This document shows positions 1 to 9,559 of a DNA stretch of 48,259 nt, one piece after another (positions within the stretch are counted from its first letter, which is position 1; each line of letters starts with the position of its first letter). Both the position numbers and the translations under genes were made by a program. A model generated the notes under the pieces. That model saw only the letters and a list, made by a program, of their open reading frames with translations, made no database searches and was not told the origin of the DNA. The stretch comes from Clostridiales bacterium (GTDB taxonomy: Bacteria > Bacillota > Clostridia > Oscillospirales > Oscillospiraceae): positions 1-48,259 of the forward strand of contig JAQXKZ010000005.1 of assembly GCA_029010715.1 (NCBI GenBank), written 5' to 3'.

Positions 1-1
1 C

Positions 2-1756
2 AACCTTGAACAGATACAGTGCATCGACGGGGACGCCAGGATCATCAACGGCGGCAAGTACAACGGCATGGACCGCTACGAGGCCCGGAAGGCCATCGTC
101 GCCGATCTCGAGGAGCAGGGCTACCTTGTGAAGGTCGAACCCTACAGCCACAATGTCGGCTGCTGCTACCGCTGCGGCACCGTTGTCGAGCCGCTCACCA
201 GCCCGCAGTGGTTTGTGAAGATGGCTCCGCTGGCCAGAGAAGCTATCAATGTCGTCAAGGACGGACGCATCAGATTCGTGCCGGAGCGCTTTACAAAGAC
301 CTATCTCAACTGGATGGAAAACGTCCATGACTGGTGCATTTCCCGCCAGCTCTGGTGGGGCCACCAGATACCCGCGTGGTACTGCGCGGATTGCGGCCAT
401 ATTACGGTCTCCCGCGAGGATCCGACCGAGTGCGAGTGCTGCCGCAGCAAAAACATTACCCGTGACGAGGACGTGCTGGACACATGGTTCAGCTCCGCTC
501 TCTGGCCCTTCTCCACGATGGGCTGGCCCGAAAAGACCGACGATCTCGAATACTGGTATCCGACGAGCGTGATGGTCACAGGCTACGACATCATCTTCTT
601 CTGGGTCGCAAGAATGATATTCTCAGGCATGGAGCAGATGAAGGAGGAGCCGTTCAAGACCGTATTTATCCACGGACTTGTGCGCGACAGCCAGGGAAGA
701 AAGATGTCCAAGTCCCTCGGCAACGGCATCGACCCGCTGGAGATGGTTGAGACCTACGGCGCGGACGCCCTGCGCTATAACCTCATCACCGGCAACTCTC
801 CCGGAAACGACATGCGCTTTTATGTGGAGAAGTGCGAGGCGATGCGCAACTTCTGCAACAAGCTCTGGAACGCGTCCCGCTTCGTGATGATGAACCTCAG
901 CATAGACCGCAACGAGCTGCCTGAAAAGCTGGAGATAGAGGACAAGTGGATCCTCTCCAAACTTAACACCGTCGTCAAGGAAGTCTGCGAGAACATGGAT
1001 AACTTTGAGCTCGGCGTTGCCGCAGGCAAGATATATGACTTCATCTGGGACAGCTTCTGCGACTGGTATATCGAGCTGACCAAGCCCCGCCTCAACAGCG
1101 ATGACGGGGAGTCCGGGATCGGCGCGCAGAAGGTCCTTCTCTACGTGCTGACCGGTATACTGAAGCTTGTGCATCCGTTCATGCCCTTCATCTCCGAGGA
1201 GATCTGGCAGGCGCTGCCCCACGAGGGAGAGGCCCTGATGATCGCCCGCTACCCCGAGTACAGCGAGAAGCTCAGCTTCCCCGAGGACGAGCAGAACTTC
1301 GAGATGGTCATGACCGCCATCAAGGCCGTCCGCGCCCGCCGCAGCGAGATGAACGTGCCGCCGTCCAGAAAGGCCCGCCTTATTATCGCTACCGACAGGA
1401 GGGCTGCCTTCGAGGCAGGCCGCAGCTATATCTGCAAGCTCGCCTATGCCAGCGATATCAGCGTTCAGGATACCGCTCCTGAAAGCGCCGACGGCATGGT
1501 ATCCGTCGTCACCGACAATGCCCGTATGTTCATGCCCATGGCAGAGCTGGTCGATCTCGAGAAGGAGAAGGCCCGCATCCGGAAGGAGCTTGCCAACGCC
1601 GAAAAGCAGCTGGCAGGCCAGATCGCGAAGCTCTCCAACGAGAAGTTCGTTTCGCGCGCACCGGAAAACATCGTCAATATTGAACGGGAGAAGAAGGCAA
1701 AGCTTGAAGCTCTTATTGACAACCTCAGGCTCAGCCTTGAACACCTCGGCGAGTAA
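2..1756 (+). CDS. valS: Valyl-tRNA synthetase, C-terminal part (5' end outside window)
   Basis: Class I aminoacyl-tRNA synthetase that charges tRNA-Val in the cytoplasm. The frame is open from base 2, so about 584 residues are present and the N-terminus, with the HIGH motif, lies off the left edge. Visible are cysteine pairs typical of zinc-binding ValRS (CYRCG; CADC; CECC), the WFVKM and WGHQIPAW segments, and the catalytic-loop motif [11 protein letters not shown] (about positions 687-727). The anticodon-binding domain follows, then a charged coiled coil ([15 protein letters not shown] onward) characteristic of ValRS and absent from IleRS and LeuRS. The gene ends in a strong terminator. The identity is secure; any T-box control would lie outside the window. 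Confidence 0.97.
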   Translation, partial: NLEQIQCIDGDARIINGGKYNGMDRYEARKAIVADLEEQGYLVKVEPYSHNVGCCYRCGTVVEPLTSPQWFVKMAPLAREAINVVKDGRIRFVPERFTKTYLNWMENVHDWCISRQLWWGHQIPAWYCADCGHITVSREDPTECECCRSKNITRDEDVLDTWFSSALWPFSTMGWPEKTDDLEYWYPTSVMVTGYDIIFFWVARMIFSGMEQMKEEPFKTVFIHGLVRDSQGRKMSKSLGNGIDPLEMVETYGADALRYNLITGNSPGNDMRFYVEKCEAMRNFCNKLWNASRFVMMNLSIDRNELPEKLEIEDKWILSKLNTVVKEVCENMDNFELGVAAGKIYDFIWDSFCDWYIELTKPRLNSDDGESGIGAQKVLLYVLTGILKLVHPFMPFISEEIWQALPHEGEALMIARYPEYSEKLSFPEDEQNFEMVMTAIKAVRARRSEMNVPPSRKARLIIATDRRAAFEAGRSYICKLAYASDISVQDTAPESADGMVSVVTDNARMFMPMAELVDLEKEKARIRKELANAEKQLAGQIAKLSNEKFVSRAPENIVNIEREKKAKLEALIDNLRLSLEHLGE

Positions 1757-1763
1757 AACAAAT

Positions 1764-1796
1764 GACCGCCCGCTTTTGACCAGGCGGGCGGTTTTG
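1764..1796 (+). terminator. Intrinsic terminator after valS
   Basis: A perfect 9-bp GC-rich stem (ACCGCCCGC at 1765-1773 with GCGGGCGGT at 1784-1792) is followed by a short T run. It starts eight bases after the valS stop codon. Confidence 0.9.
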
Positions 1797-1804
1797 AGGT
1801 AAAT

Positions 1805-2512
1805 ATGAAAGAGAAAGCGCTGGAATATCTGCGTTCGGATTTCCTGCTGAATGTGGATATGATCGAATGTATAAACAGGGATATATGCGACCTCCTGTAT
1901 GCGGGGCGTGACGGCGTGCTGCTGTACGTGAGAGATTCCGACGTGTATATGCTCTCATGCGACAGTACGGACGCGGCGCTCAGGATAACGGACGGTATCG
2001 ACAGCGAGCTGCTGTGTATCCACCAGCTTGAGCAGACGGACGCTCTGTGCGCCGCGCACGGCTACAGGCCGGGAGAGCCATGCTGGCAGGCGGTGTATAC
2101 CAAAGCAGAGCCGCTGGATGAGACATGGCCTGATATAAGGCGGCTCGACTCCGGCTATGCGCAGCTCGTATCACAGAACTACCATAACGGAGATTTTGAT
2201 TATGTAAACCTGCTGATAAGCCGCGGCGAGATATACGGAGTCTTTGCCGACGGGGCGCTTGCCGGATTTGTCGGCTGCCACAGCGAGGGCTCGTTGGGCC
2301 TGCTGGAGGTGCTGCCGGAATATCGCAGGCGCGGCCTGGGCGAGGCTCTGGAGAGAAACGCTATAAACCGCGCCCTTGAGGCGGGCTGGACGCCGTACGG
2401 GCAGATATTCTGCAGCAACGAGGTTTCGAGAAGGCTGCAGGAAAAGCTGGGCATGGAATTTTCGGATAAATATATAAGCTGGCTCTGGAAGAATTGGCAG
2501 ATTTCGACCTGA
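1805..2512 (+). CDS. GNAT-family N-acetyltransferase
   Basis: A 235-residue protein whose C-terminal half (about residues 120-230) has the GNAT fold. The acetyl-CoA-binding signature is EYRRRGLGEALE (near residue 175), followed by a helix and the typical late segment SNEVSRRLQEKLGM that positions the acceptor. The N-terminal 110 residues have no motif I recognise and may form a second, degenerate GNAT-like lobe. The ATG is preceded by TGAGGT at a short spacing. The gene stands alone between two terminators, so the context gives no hint of the substrate, which cannot be predicted. The family call is firm and the specific role is unknown. Confidence 0.85.
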   Translation: MKEKALEYLRSDFLLNVDMIECINRDICDLLYAGRDGVLLYVRDSDVYMLSCDSTDAALRITDGIDSELLCIHQLEQTDALCAAHGYRPGEPCWQAVYTKAEPLDETWPDIRRLDSGYAQLVSQNYHNGDFDYVNLLISRGEIYGVFADGALAGFVGCHSEGSLGLLEVLPEYRRRGLGEALERNAINRALEAGWTPYGQIFCSNEVSRRLQEKLGMEFSDKYISWLWKNWQIST

Positions 2513-2533
2513 AACGCGCATAAAAAGTTATAC

Positions 2534-2569
2534 AATGGCACCGCATAGAAATATGCGGTGCCATTTTTC
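2534..2569 (+). terminator. Intrinsic terminator after the GNAT gene
   Basis: A perfect 13-bp stem (2535-2547 with 2552-2564) closed by a GAAA tetraloop is followed by TTTTT. It separates the acetyltransferase from the spoIIA operon. Confidence 0.93.
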
Positions 2570-2592
2570 ATTAATAAAAAGGAGAGAGAAGC

Positions 2593-2907
2593 ATGAACAT
2601 AAGCACAGCTTTTAACGCCGGCCGGCTCACCGTGTTTCTGTCCGGTGAGCTTGACCATCATGCCTCGCGCTGCGCGATAAAAACCATAGACGAGCTGCTC
2701 GACGAATACATGCCCCGCGACTGCGCGCTGGACATGTCCGGACTCAGCTTCATGGATTCGTCTGGAATAGCGGTGATAATACGTGTCAGCAGAAGAATGA
2801 AAAACCTTGGCGGCAGGGCGTGGATAGAGAATCCGGCCAGACAGCCGCAGCGTGTTATAGACGCCTCTGGCATAGACCGGCTTGTCCCGGTCGCAATGGG
2901 GCGCTGA
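2593..2907 (+). CDS. spoIIAA: Anti-sigma-F factor antagonist SpoIIAA (STAS domain)
   Basis: A 104-residue STAS-domain protein that releases sigma-F from SpoIIAB in the forespore. The family hallmark GELDHH is at about residues 18-23 and the phosphorylation loop FMDSSGIAV is at 53-61; the serine after Asp55 (Ser56) aligns with the regulatory Ser58 of Bacillus subtilis. A GGAGAGAGAAG ribosome-binding site precedes the ATG. It is the first gene of spoIIAA-spoIIAB-sigF, with 12 bases to the next gene. In this family the unphosphorylated form binds SpoIIAB, SpoIIAB rephosphorylates it and the phosphatase SpoIIE (not in this window) reactivates it. I could not place a convincing sigma-H promoter upstream. 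Confidence 0.96.
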   Translation: MNISTAFNAGRLTVFLSGELDHHASRCAIKTIDELLDEYMPRDCALDMSGLSFMDSSGIAVIIRVSRRMKNLGGRAWIENPARQPQRVIDASGIDRLVPVAMGR

Positions 2908-2919
2908 GGAGGACGGAAA

Positions 2920-3360
2920 ATGAACGAGAGCAACTACATAAAGCTTGAATTTCCCAGCCGCAGCAGCAACGAGGGCTTTGCCCGTTCTGCGGCCGCGGCT
3001 TTTGCCGCGCAGCTCGACCCGACCATGGAGGAGCTGGGCGACATCCGCACCGCAGTGTCCGAGGCGGTCACGAACGCGATAGTCCACGCGTATCCGGACA
3101 CGATAGGCCGGGTGAGTATGCGGCTGCGTATACTCAGCGGAGGCACGCTGGAAATATCCGTGCGGGACTGGGGCCGCGGCATCGAGAACGTCAGTCAGGC
3201 CATGGAGCCGCTGTACAGTACCGGCGGGGAGGACCGCAGCGGCATGGGCTTTACGATCATGGGCAGCTTCATGGACAAGCTCCGCGTGCGCTCGACTCCG
3301 GGAAAAGGCACGGTTGTCGTTATGCAGAAATACATAAGTCCTCGTCTCAGCCAGAGATGA
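2920..3360 (+). CDS. spoIIAB: Anti-sigma-F factor / serine kinase SpoIIAB
   Basis: A 146-residue GHKL-type ATPase that binds sigma-F with ATP and phosphorylates SpoIIAA. The N-box SEAVTNAIVHAY carries the catalytic Glu and the Mg-binding Asn, followed by the G1 box DWGRGIE and the G2-type segment RSGMGFTIM. The length matches the family. A GGAGGA ribosome-binding site precedes the ATG. Its last codon overlaps the sigF start as ATGA (3357-3360), which implies translational coupling of the sigma factor to its inhibitor, as in other spoIIA operons. It acts in the predivisional cell and the forespore. Confidence 0.96.
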   Translation: MNESNYIKLEFPSRSSNEGFARSAAAAFAAQLDPTMEELGDIRTAVSEAVTNAIVHAYPDTIGRVSMRLRILSGGTLEISVRDWGRGIENVSQAMEPLYSTGGEDRSGMGFTIMGSFMDKLRVRSTPGKGTVVVMQKYISPRLSQR

Positions 3361-4064
3361 GCGAGGATATCTATGCCTCGCTCCGCCTTGCGAAGGAAGG
3401 GGACAGGGACGCGGCCGAGCGCCTTGTTGAGGAAAATTCAGGACTTATTTGGAGCGTTGCGCGCCGTTTCTTCGGCCGCGGCGTAGACCCCGACGATCTG
3501 TATCAGCTTGGCTGCGTGGGTTTCCTGAAAGCGATCGAGGGCTTCGATGAGAGCTTCGGCACGCGGTTTTCGACCTATGCCGTGCCCAAGATATCCGGCG
3601 AGATACGCCGGTTTCTGCGCGACGACGGCACGGTAAAGGTCAGCCGCGGCATAAAGGAGCAGGCGGCAAAGATACGTCAGGCCCGGCAGAGGCTCGAGCA
3701 GCGCATAGGCCGGGAACCCACTATGTCGGAGCTGTCACGCGAGACGGGTATTGCCCCGGAGGATATAGCCTTTGCCGAAACCGCAACCGGACCGGCCGAC
3801 AGTATACAGCGCGAGGCGGGTGAGGACGGCTTCACGCTCGAACTAGTGCTCGGCGACTACAGCGCGGAGGAAAAGCTGGTGGAACACGTTGCGCTGCGTG
3901 CGGCGATAAAATCGCTGCCGCAGCGTGAGCGGCAGGTTATCGCTCTGCGCTACTACCATGGGATGACACAGCAGAACTGCGCCAAGGTGCTGCATGTGTC
4001 GCAGGTTCAGATCTCCCGACTGGAACGGCGGGCTGTGGAGCAGCTGCGCGAAAAACTTGAATGA
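3357..4064 (+). CDS. sigF: RNA polymerase sigma-F (forespore-specific)
   Basis: A 235-residue sigma-70-family factor, the first compartment-specific sigma of sporulation. Region 2 is clear (YQLGCVGFLKAIEGFDESFG, then TYAVPKISGEIRRFLRDDG), as are region 3 (EPTMSELSRETGI) and the region 4 helix-turn-helix (MTQQNCAKVLHVSQVQISRLERRA). The start overlaps the end of spoIIAB by four bases. The order AA-AB-sigF separates it from sigma-G. No spoVA genes follow, which differs from some Bacillus arrangements. A terminator lies about 100 bp downstream. Confidence 0.96.
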   Translation: MSEDIYASLRLAKEGDRDAAERLVEENSGLIWSVARRFFGRGVDPDDLYQLGCVGFLKAIEGFDESFGTRFSTYAVPKISGEIRRFLRDDGTVKVSRGIKEQAAKIRQARQRLEQRIGREPTMSELSRETGIAPEDIAFAETATGPADSIQREAGEDGFTLELVLGDYSAEEKLVEHVALRAAIKSLPQRERQVIALRYYHGMTQQNCAKVLHVSQVQISRLERRAVEQLREKLE

Positions 4065-4167
4065 CTTATAAAAGGCGGTCGGGAAAAAGATTGCCGCGTA
4101 TAAATTGACTCGGCGTCATGAAAATGCGGTGACCGGCAGCATATGCCCGGAACGGCGATGAATATGA

Positions 4168-4204
4168 GATCCCCGGTCTCTCAGCAGGAGACCGGGGATT
4201 TTAA
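4168..4204 (+). terminator. Terminator of the spoIIA operon
   Basis: A perfect 12-bp stem (4169-4180 with 4188-4199) with a 7-base loop is followed by TTTT and AT-rich sequence. It may also serve the converging lysozyme gene. Confidence 0.88.
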
Positions 4205-4254
4205 ATATACGTGAATGCTTCGGACAGGCTCTGAAAAGCCGTAAATACGCTTTT

Positions 4255-5301
4255 TTAGAATATCACGTTCATGTCCACCATGCCGCGTATGCCGTTGACA
4301 GTACCGCTGTCGGTAAACTGCCATATGTCATAGCGGTCGTCAAATCCCGGCAGGCGGTTGTACTTTGTATAGCTTGCGAGCCATATCGTATACTGCTTCA
4401 GCGGGGTAAAGGCGACATGGTCGCGGAAGAAAAACTGCCCGGAGTAGATGCCGGCCCTGTAGCCGCTGTCCATCACGGTGTGGCAGAAGGCCTCGATTAT
4501 CTCGGCACGCCGGGCCTTACTGAGCCTGTCGGCACGGCCCTTCGGGTAGTCTCCCGACTGCTCGGTGTCTAAGAATATGGGAAAATCCAGTTCGCAGCCG
4601 TTGAGACATCCGGTAACATAGACGGCCTCCGCGATGGCCTCGGCCGGCGTTGCCGCCGTGGAGTAGAAATACACGCCGAGCTTTATGCCGGCTTTTTTCG
4701 CGTTGCGGAGGTTCTGTGCGAAGCAGGCGTCGCTGTATATAAGTCCGGTCTCCCAGCCGCGCCCGCCTGCACGGAGTATGGCGAAATCTATGCCCTGAGC
4801 CTTGACCGCCGGCCAGTTGATGCCCTTGTTGTAGAAGGACACATCTATGCCGAGCGCCCGGGCCTTGGCGCCGTCCTGAGCAAAGTAATAAAGCTTGCCG
4901 TCGACCTGCTTCAGGCCGGTGAGCTTCTCACCGCGGCTGTTGTAATAGTATAGCTTCCCGTCCTCCTCGCGCCAGCCGCGCCCATCGGTGAAAACCGGCT
5001 CCGAAACAGGCGCGCCCGTGGGCTCCGGCGCCGGAAGCGAAGACGGTTCGGAGGAGACAGGTACCGGGGATGCAGTCGGGTCAGCGAGCGGAAGATCGGT
5101 GTAAAGCGGCTGTGGAGTTGACATAACACCGGAATGCCCGAAGTCAGGGAGACTCAGAGCCTGCTTTGCCATGGAGAGCAGGCGCGGGGCGAGTATGAGA
5201 AAGGCAATGGCTATGGAAAGACATGGGAGCAGGACAATGAGTTTGCGCTCGGTTTCCGGCTCGTTCATTCTGTCCCACAGTCGTCTGAAGAATCTTATCA
5301 T
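4255..5301 (-). CDS. Membrane-anchored GH25 lysozyme with cell-wall-binding repeats
   Basis: A muramidase-type peptidoglycan hydrolase of about 348 residues. Near the N-terminus is a hydrophobic segment (LIVLLPCLSIAIAFLILAP) that acts as signal or anchor, then a Pro/Ser/Thr linker. Two short cell-wall-binding repeats follow (GWREEDGKLYYYNSRGEK and GLKQVDGKLYYFAQDG). The GH25 catalytic domain starts at LGIDVSFYNKGINW, with the catalytic acidic cluster IFLDTEQSGDYP and the C-terminal YDIWQFTDSGTV strand. I start at the ATG at 5301, which has GGAG about 12 bases upstream; an in-frame TTG at 5367 lacks any ribosome-binding site. It converges on sigF. A role in sporulation or wall turnover is possible but unproven. 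Confidence 0.88.
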   Translation of the reverse strand: MIRFFRRLWDRMNEPETERKLIVLLPCLSIAIAFLILAPRLLSMAKQALSLPDFGHSGVMSTPQPLYTDLPLADPTASPVPVSSEPSSLPAPEPTGAPVSEPVFTDGRGWREEDGKLYYYNSRGEKLTGLKQVDGKLYYFAQDGAKARALGIDVSFYNKGINWPAVKAQGIDFAILRAGGRGWETGLIYSDACFAQNLRNAKKAGIKLGVYFYSTAATPAEAIAEAVYVTGCLNGCELDFPIFLDTEQSGDYPKGRADRLSKARRAEIIEAFCHTVMDSGYRAGIYSGQFFFRDHVAFTPLKQYTIWLASYTKYNRLPGFDDRYDIWQFTDSGTVNGIRGMVDMNVIF

Positions 5302-5458
5302 GTTCGGGTGTGTCTCCGCAAAGAAATGGAATGTATATATACTACTAGAGCCTGACGGAAAAGTCAATCAATCTGCCGTGCCGGGGCGCCGATTTTCATG
5401 AGTCTATCGTCATTTTCGACCATTGAATGTAGGGGAATGTTGTGATAAAATCGACGTC

Positions 5459-7828
5459 ATGATGACTGAATTTGAAAAAGAATATATTGAAGCGCGCAGA
5501 GAGGTCGTGCGCGGTGATTTCATGCATCTCAACCCTATGCAGCAGGAGGCCGTGCTCGATACCGAGGGGCCGCTGCTGATACTCGCGGGAGCGGGCAGCG
5601 GAAAGACCACCGTGCTCATTAACCGGATCGCGAATCTTCTGCGCTACGGCAGAGCCAGCGACAGCGACGAGATACCCGGGGATGCTGACGGGGAGCAGCT
5701 TGAAATTCTCAGGGCCGGTGGAGACAGAGCACGCCGTCTTGCTGCGCTCGACCCGGTCGAACCCTGGCGTATACTGGCCATAACCTTTACCAACAAGGCC
5801 GCCGGCGAGCTGAAGGACAGACTGGAGCGCATGCTCGGCGAGCAGGCGCTGGACGTCTGGGCCTGTACCTTCCACTCCGCCTGTGTGCGCATACTGCGGC
5901 GCGACGCGGAGCGGCTGGGCTACACGGGCGGCTTTACGATCTATGACAGCTCCGACAGCATAAGCCTGATAAAGCATATAGTCCGCGACATGGACCTGGA
6001 CGAGAAAATGTACGCGCCAAAGTCCGTCATGGGGGAGATAAGCCGCGCCAAGGATGAATACATAACGGCGTCGGCATATATGCATAGTGCCGAGATGTCC
6101 CCGGACGTCCGCCGCAGGACCATTGGACGCATATATTCCGAATATGCCCGACGGAGCTTCACGGCAAACGCCATGGACTTTGACGACCTGATCTTCAACA
6201 CGGTCAAGCTCCTTGATGAGAATCCGGATGTGCGCGACTACTGGCAGCGTCGCTTCAGATATGTCCTCATAGACGAGTATCAGGACACGAACCGTCTTCA
6301 GTACCGTCTGGCCTCGCTGCTTTCCGGCGGCTGGGGCAATATCTGCGTCGTCGGCGATGACGACCAGAGCATATACAAGTTCCGCGGGGCTACCATTGAG
6401 AACATACTGAGCTTCGAGAGCCGGTATAAGGACTGCCGTACCGTGCGTCTCGAGCAGAATTACAGAAGCACCTCCCATATACTTGACGCTGCAAATGCCG
6501 TCATCAGCAACAACGAGCAGCGCAAGGGCAAGGCGCTCTGGACGGACAAGTGCGCGGGTGATCCGGTAGAGCTCTTCGTCGCCGACAACGAGCATGACGA
6601 GGCGCAGTATGTCGCCTCCTCCATCATGGGCAGCTACGGGCGCGGCGCAAACTGGCGCGACCACGCGGTACTTTACCGCATGAACGCGCAGTCGAGGCAG
6701 CTTGAATACGCCTTTAAGCGCAACGGCATACCTTACCGTATTATCGGCGGTACGCGCTTCTTTGACCGCGCCGAGATAAAGGACGTTCTGGCCTACCTGA
6801 GCGTTATCGCCTCTCCGTCCGATGACCTGCGGTTAACGAGGATCATCAACACCCCGGTCAGGGGCATAGGCCCGAGGACCGTCGAGACCGTGAGTGAGCT
6901 TGCACAGCGGGACGGCTGCTCCATGTTCGACATACTTGACAGGGCAGACGGCTATCCGGAGCTGCAGCGCCCGGCCCTGAAGCTCAGGCAGTTTGCAAAG
7001 CTCATCAGGGAGCTGCGTGAGTTTGCAAAGACGAACACTCCGGACGAGCTGCTAGACGAGCTGCTGGACAAGACCGGCTACCTGCGCATACTCGAGGAGA
7101 AGAATACCACCGAGGATACGGCCCGGGCAGAGAACGTGCGCGAACTCAAGACCAGCATTATCGGCTATATGAAGGAGTACGGCGACGATACGCTGGAGGG
7201 ATATCTGGCAAATGTCGCGCTGTATACCGACATGGATAATTATGACCCGGATGCCGACTGCGTTATACTCATGACCATGCACAGCGCCAAGGGTCTGGAA
7301 TTTCCGACGGTGTTCATCGTAGGTATGGAGGAGACCATATTCCCCGGCATACGCGCCATAGGCGAGCATGACGAGATGGAGGAGGAGCGCCGCCTGTGCT
7401 ATGTTGCGATCACGCGGGCGAAGGAAAAGCTCTGCATGACCTGCGCCAGACAGCGTATGATCTTCGGCCGCACGACGGTGAACAGGGTTTCACGCTTCGT
7501 CTCGGAAATCCCGGAGGAACATATAAAGAAGAACATCCCCAGGGGCTATGCGTATAAGGAAAGGTCCGCGGAGGAGAAAAAATCCGCCAGTCCGCATTTC
7601 AGAGACGAGCATATAAGCTTCGGCGGACCCGGCTCGGCAAAGTCAAAGCCGGAGGAGAATATAAGCTTCGCGCCGGGAGACCGTGTAAGGCACAAGGCCT
7701 TTGGCAGTGGCACAGTCACAAAAATGACGCCGATGGGCGGAGATTACCTTATTGAGATCAATTTTGAAGGAGTAGGAGCGAAGAAACTGATGCTGCGTGC
7801 CGCGGCACAGTACATGCGCAAAGAATAG
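5459..7828 (+). CDS. pcrA: ATP-dependent DNA helicase PcrA/UvrD (SF1)
   Basis: A 3'-5' SF1A helicase of about 789 residues for repair, replication restart and RNA polymerase displacement. Motifs in order are the Q-motif LNPMQQEAV, Walker A AGAGSGKT, motif Ia TFTNKAA, Walker B LIDEYQDTN, motif III GDDDQSIYKFRGA, motif IV QNYRST, motif V TMHSAKGLEF and motif VI YVAITRAKEKL. The extreme C-terminus (GDRVRHKAFGSGTV onward) is the Tudor-like domain by which PcrA binds RNA polymerase; this separates it from AddA and RecB. An insert near positions 5650-5760, between motifs I and Ia, is longer than in Bacillus PcrA. The start is uncertain: ATG at 5459 or 5462, or MHLNPMQ at 5522. Confidence 0.95.
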   Translation: MMTEFEKEYIEARREVVRGDFMHLNPMQQEAVLDTEGPLLILAGAGSGKTTVLINRIANLLRYGRASDSDEIPGDADGEQLEILRAGGDRARRLAALDPVEPWRILAITFTNKAAGELKDRLERMLGEQALDVWACTFHSACVRILRRDAERLGYTGGFTIYDSSDSISLIKHIVRDMDLDEKMYAPKSVMGEISRAKDEYITASAYMHSAEMSPDVRRRTIGRIYSEYARRSFTANAMDFDDLIFNTVKLLDENPDVRDYWQRRFRYVLIDEYQDTNRLQYRLASLLSGGWGNICVVGDDDQSIYKFRGATIENILSFESRYKDCRTVRLEQNYRSTSHILDAANAVISNNEQRKGKALWTDKCAGDPVELFVADNEHDEAQYVASSIMGSYGRGANWRDHAVLYRMNAQSRQLEYAFKRNGIPYRIIGGTRFFDRAEIKDVLAYLSVIASPSDDLRLTRIINTPVRGIGPRTVETVSELAQRDGCSMFDILDRADGYPELQRPALKLRQFAKLIRELREFAKTNTPDELLDELLDKTGYLRILEEKNTTEDTARAENVRELKTSIIGYMKEYGDDTLEGYLANVALYTDMDNYDPDADCVILMTMHSAKGLEFPTVFIVGMEETIFPGIRAIGEHDEMEEERRLCYVAITRAKEKLCMTCARQRMIFGRTTVNRVSRFVSEIPEEHIKKNIPRGYAYKERSAEEKKSASPHFRDEHISFGGPGSAKSKPEENISFAPGDRVRHKAFGSGTVTKMTPMGGDYLIEINFEGVGAKKLMLRAAAQYMRKE

Positions 7829-7832
7829 AGAT

Positions 7833-8711
7833 ATGAAAAAGAACTATGCCCTGCTGGGCAGGCTTGCCCTGTTCTGCACGGCCATCATCTGGGGCACCTC
7901 CTTCGTGGTGCTGAAAAGCGCTCTCAGCAGTATCGGTGCCCTCTGGGTGCTCGCGATCCGTTTCAGCGTCTCGGCCGTACTGCTTTTCGCCATGGCCGGA
8001 AAACGCATTAAGACCGTGTCGCGCCGCTGTATAAAAGGCAGTGTGCTGATGGGCCTGTGCATCGCCGTAGCCTACATCGTCCAGACCTACGGCCTGGTCT
8101 ATACGACGCCGGGGAAGAATGCCTTTCTCACTGCCACCTACTGTGTGCTGACTCCGTTTCTGGCCTGGGCCGTGTATAAACGCAGGCCGGGCCTGTCAAA
8201 TGTTATCGCCGCCGTGCTTTGCATAAGCGGCATAGGCTTCGTGTCGCTCAATGAGGGCTTCGGCACGGTCAATGTCGGAGATGTGCTGACGCTTGCCTGC
8301 GGCGTGTTCTACGCTTTCCAGATAATTCTGATGGAGAACTACAGCGACAGCGGTGAGGCGACGGTTATCTCGGCTGTACAGTTTGCGGTCGCGGCGCTTA
8401 TCTGCTGGGCCGGCGCGCTGATCTTTGAAAAGCCGCCGGTGAACGTCCCGGCGGAGGCATGGCTGAATATCGCATATCTGAGCGTCATGTGCACGGCGGT
8501 CTGCTTCTTCCTGCAGGCCTGGGGCATGAAGTACACGCCGTCCTCGACCGCCGCCATGATAATGACGCTGGAAGCCGTGTTCGGCGTGATCGCGAGCATA
8601 CTGTTTTATAATGAGGTCATCACCGGCAGACTGGCGCTGGGCTTCGTACTCATCTTCTTTGCAGTGGTTATTTCCGAAGTCAGACCCTTTAAGGGCAGAA
8701 AGCTGGCGTAG
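7833..8711 (+). CDS. EamA/DMT-family transporter
   Basis: A 292-residue inner-membrane protein with about ten hydrophobic helices in two EamA repeats. The first repeat opens with the typical TAIIWGTSFVVLK helix and the second begins near LACGVFYAFQIILME. Members export or import metabolites such as amino acids or nucleobases; no substrate can be read from the sequence. The ATG at 7833 lies five bases after the pcrA stop, and the gene ends one base before fumA, so it is probably co-transcribed with its neighbours. The ribosome-binding site is weak (AGAGAT), consistent with translational coupling. Confidence 0.88.
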   Translation: MKKNYALLGRLALFCTAIIWGTSFVVLKSALSSIGALWVLAIRFSVSAVLLFAMAGKRIKTVSRRCIKGSVLMGLCIAVAYIVQTYGLVYTTPGKNAFLTATYCVLTPFLAWAVYKRRPGLSNVIAAVLCISGIGFVSLNEGFGTVNVGDVLTLACGVFYAFQIILMENYSDSGEATVISAVQFAVAALICWAGALIFEKPPVNVPAEAWLNIAYLSVMCTAVCFFLQAWGMKYTPSSTAAMIMTLEAVFGVIASILFYNEVITGRLALGFVLIFFAVVISEVRPFKGRKLA

Positions 8712-8712
8712 T

Positions 8713-9552
8713 ATGAGAGAGATATCAGCCGGACTTATAAGCCGGGAGATAACGCGCCTGTGTATCGAGGCCAACATGCGCCTGCCGGAGGACGTTCGGA
8801 AGGCCATGGAGGCTGCTCATCTTTCCGAACCGTGGCCGGTCGCCAGGGATACGCTCGGCGTGCTGTGCTCGAACATGTGCGCGGCGGAGAGCAGAGGTCT
8901 GCCCGTGTGTCAGGACACCGGCATGGCCTGCGTGTTTATGGAGATCGGACAGGACGTGCATATTTCCGGAGACCTGTACGCCGCCGTGAACGAGGGTGTT
9001 GCGCGCGGCTATACCGGGGGCTTCCTGCGCAAGAGCGTGGTCGCCGACCCGCTGCGCAGGCTCAACACCGGGGACAATACGCCGGCGCTGATCACCGTGG
9101 ATATCGTTCCGGGGGACAGGCTCAGGCTGACGGTCGCCCCGAAGGGCTTCGGCAGCGAGAACATGAGCCGCCTTGCGATGCTCAAGCCCGCCGACGGCGC
9201 GGAGGGAGTAAAGAACTTTGTCGTGGAAACCGTGAAGCTTGCCGGGGCGAACCCGTGCCCGCCGGTCATACTGGGCGTCGGCATCGGCGGCAGCTTTGAC
9301 AAGGTCGCGCAGCTTGCCAAGCATGCGCTGCTGCGTCCTGTAGACCGGCCGAACGGCGACGAATACTACGCCGCCATGGAGCGTGAGCTGCTGGAGCGCA
9401 TCAATTCGCTCGGTATAGGCCCGCAGGGCTTCGGAGGACGGACCACGGCGCTGGGCGTGAACATCGAAGTCATGCCGACCCACGTCGCCGGTCTGCCTGT
9501 TGCGGTCAATGTCAGCTGTCATGTGACGCGCCGCGCCGGCTGCGTACTGTGA
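8713..9552 (+). CDS. fumA: Class I fumarate hydratase, alpha subunit
   Basis: Catalytic subunit of a two-subunit, oxygen-sensitive [4Fe-4S] fumarate hydratase (or tartrate dehydratase TtdA). About 279 residues. Cluster or active-site segments are VCQDTGMACVF (first Cys), GANPCPPVILGVGIGG (second Cys) and the C-terminal VNVSCHVTRRA. FGSENMSRLAML is a family signature. The ATG follows the EamA stop by one base. The beta subunit follows after seven bases and malic enzyme after that, which favours fumarate-malate chemistry over tartrate. The subunits interconvert fumarate and L-malate in the cytoplasm. Confidence 0.92.
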   Translation: MREISAGLISREITRLCIEANMRLPEDVRKAMEAAHLSEPWPVARDTLGVLCSNMCAAESRGLPVCQDTGMACVFMEIGQDVHISGDLYAAVNEGVARGYTGGFLRKSVVADPLRRLNTGDNTPALITVDIVPGDRLRLTVAPKGFGSENMSRLAMLKPADGAEGVKNFVVETVKLAGANPCPPVILGVGIGGSFDKVAQLAKHALLRPVDRPNGDEYYAAMERELLERINSLGIGPQGFGGRTTALGVNIEVMPTHVAGLPVAVNVSCHVTRRAGCVL

Positions 9553-9559
9553 GGTGCAT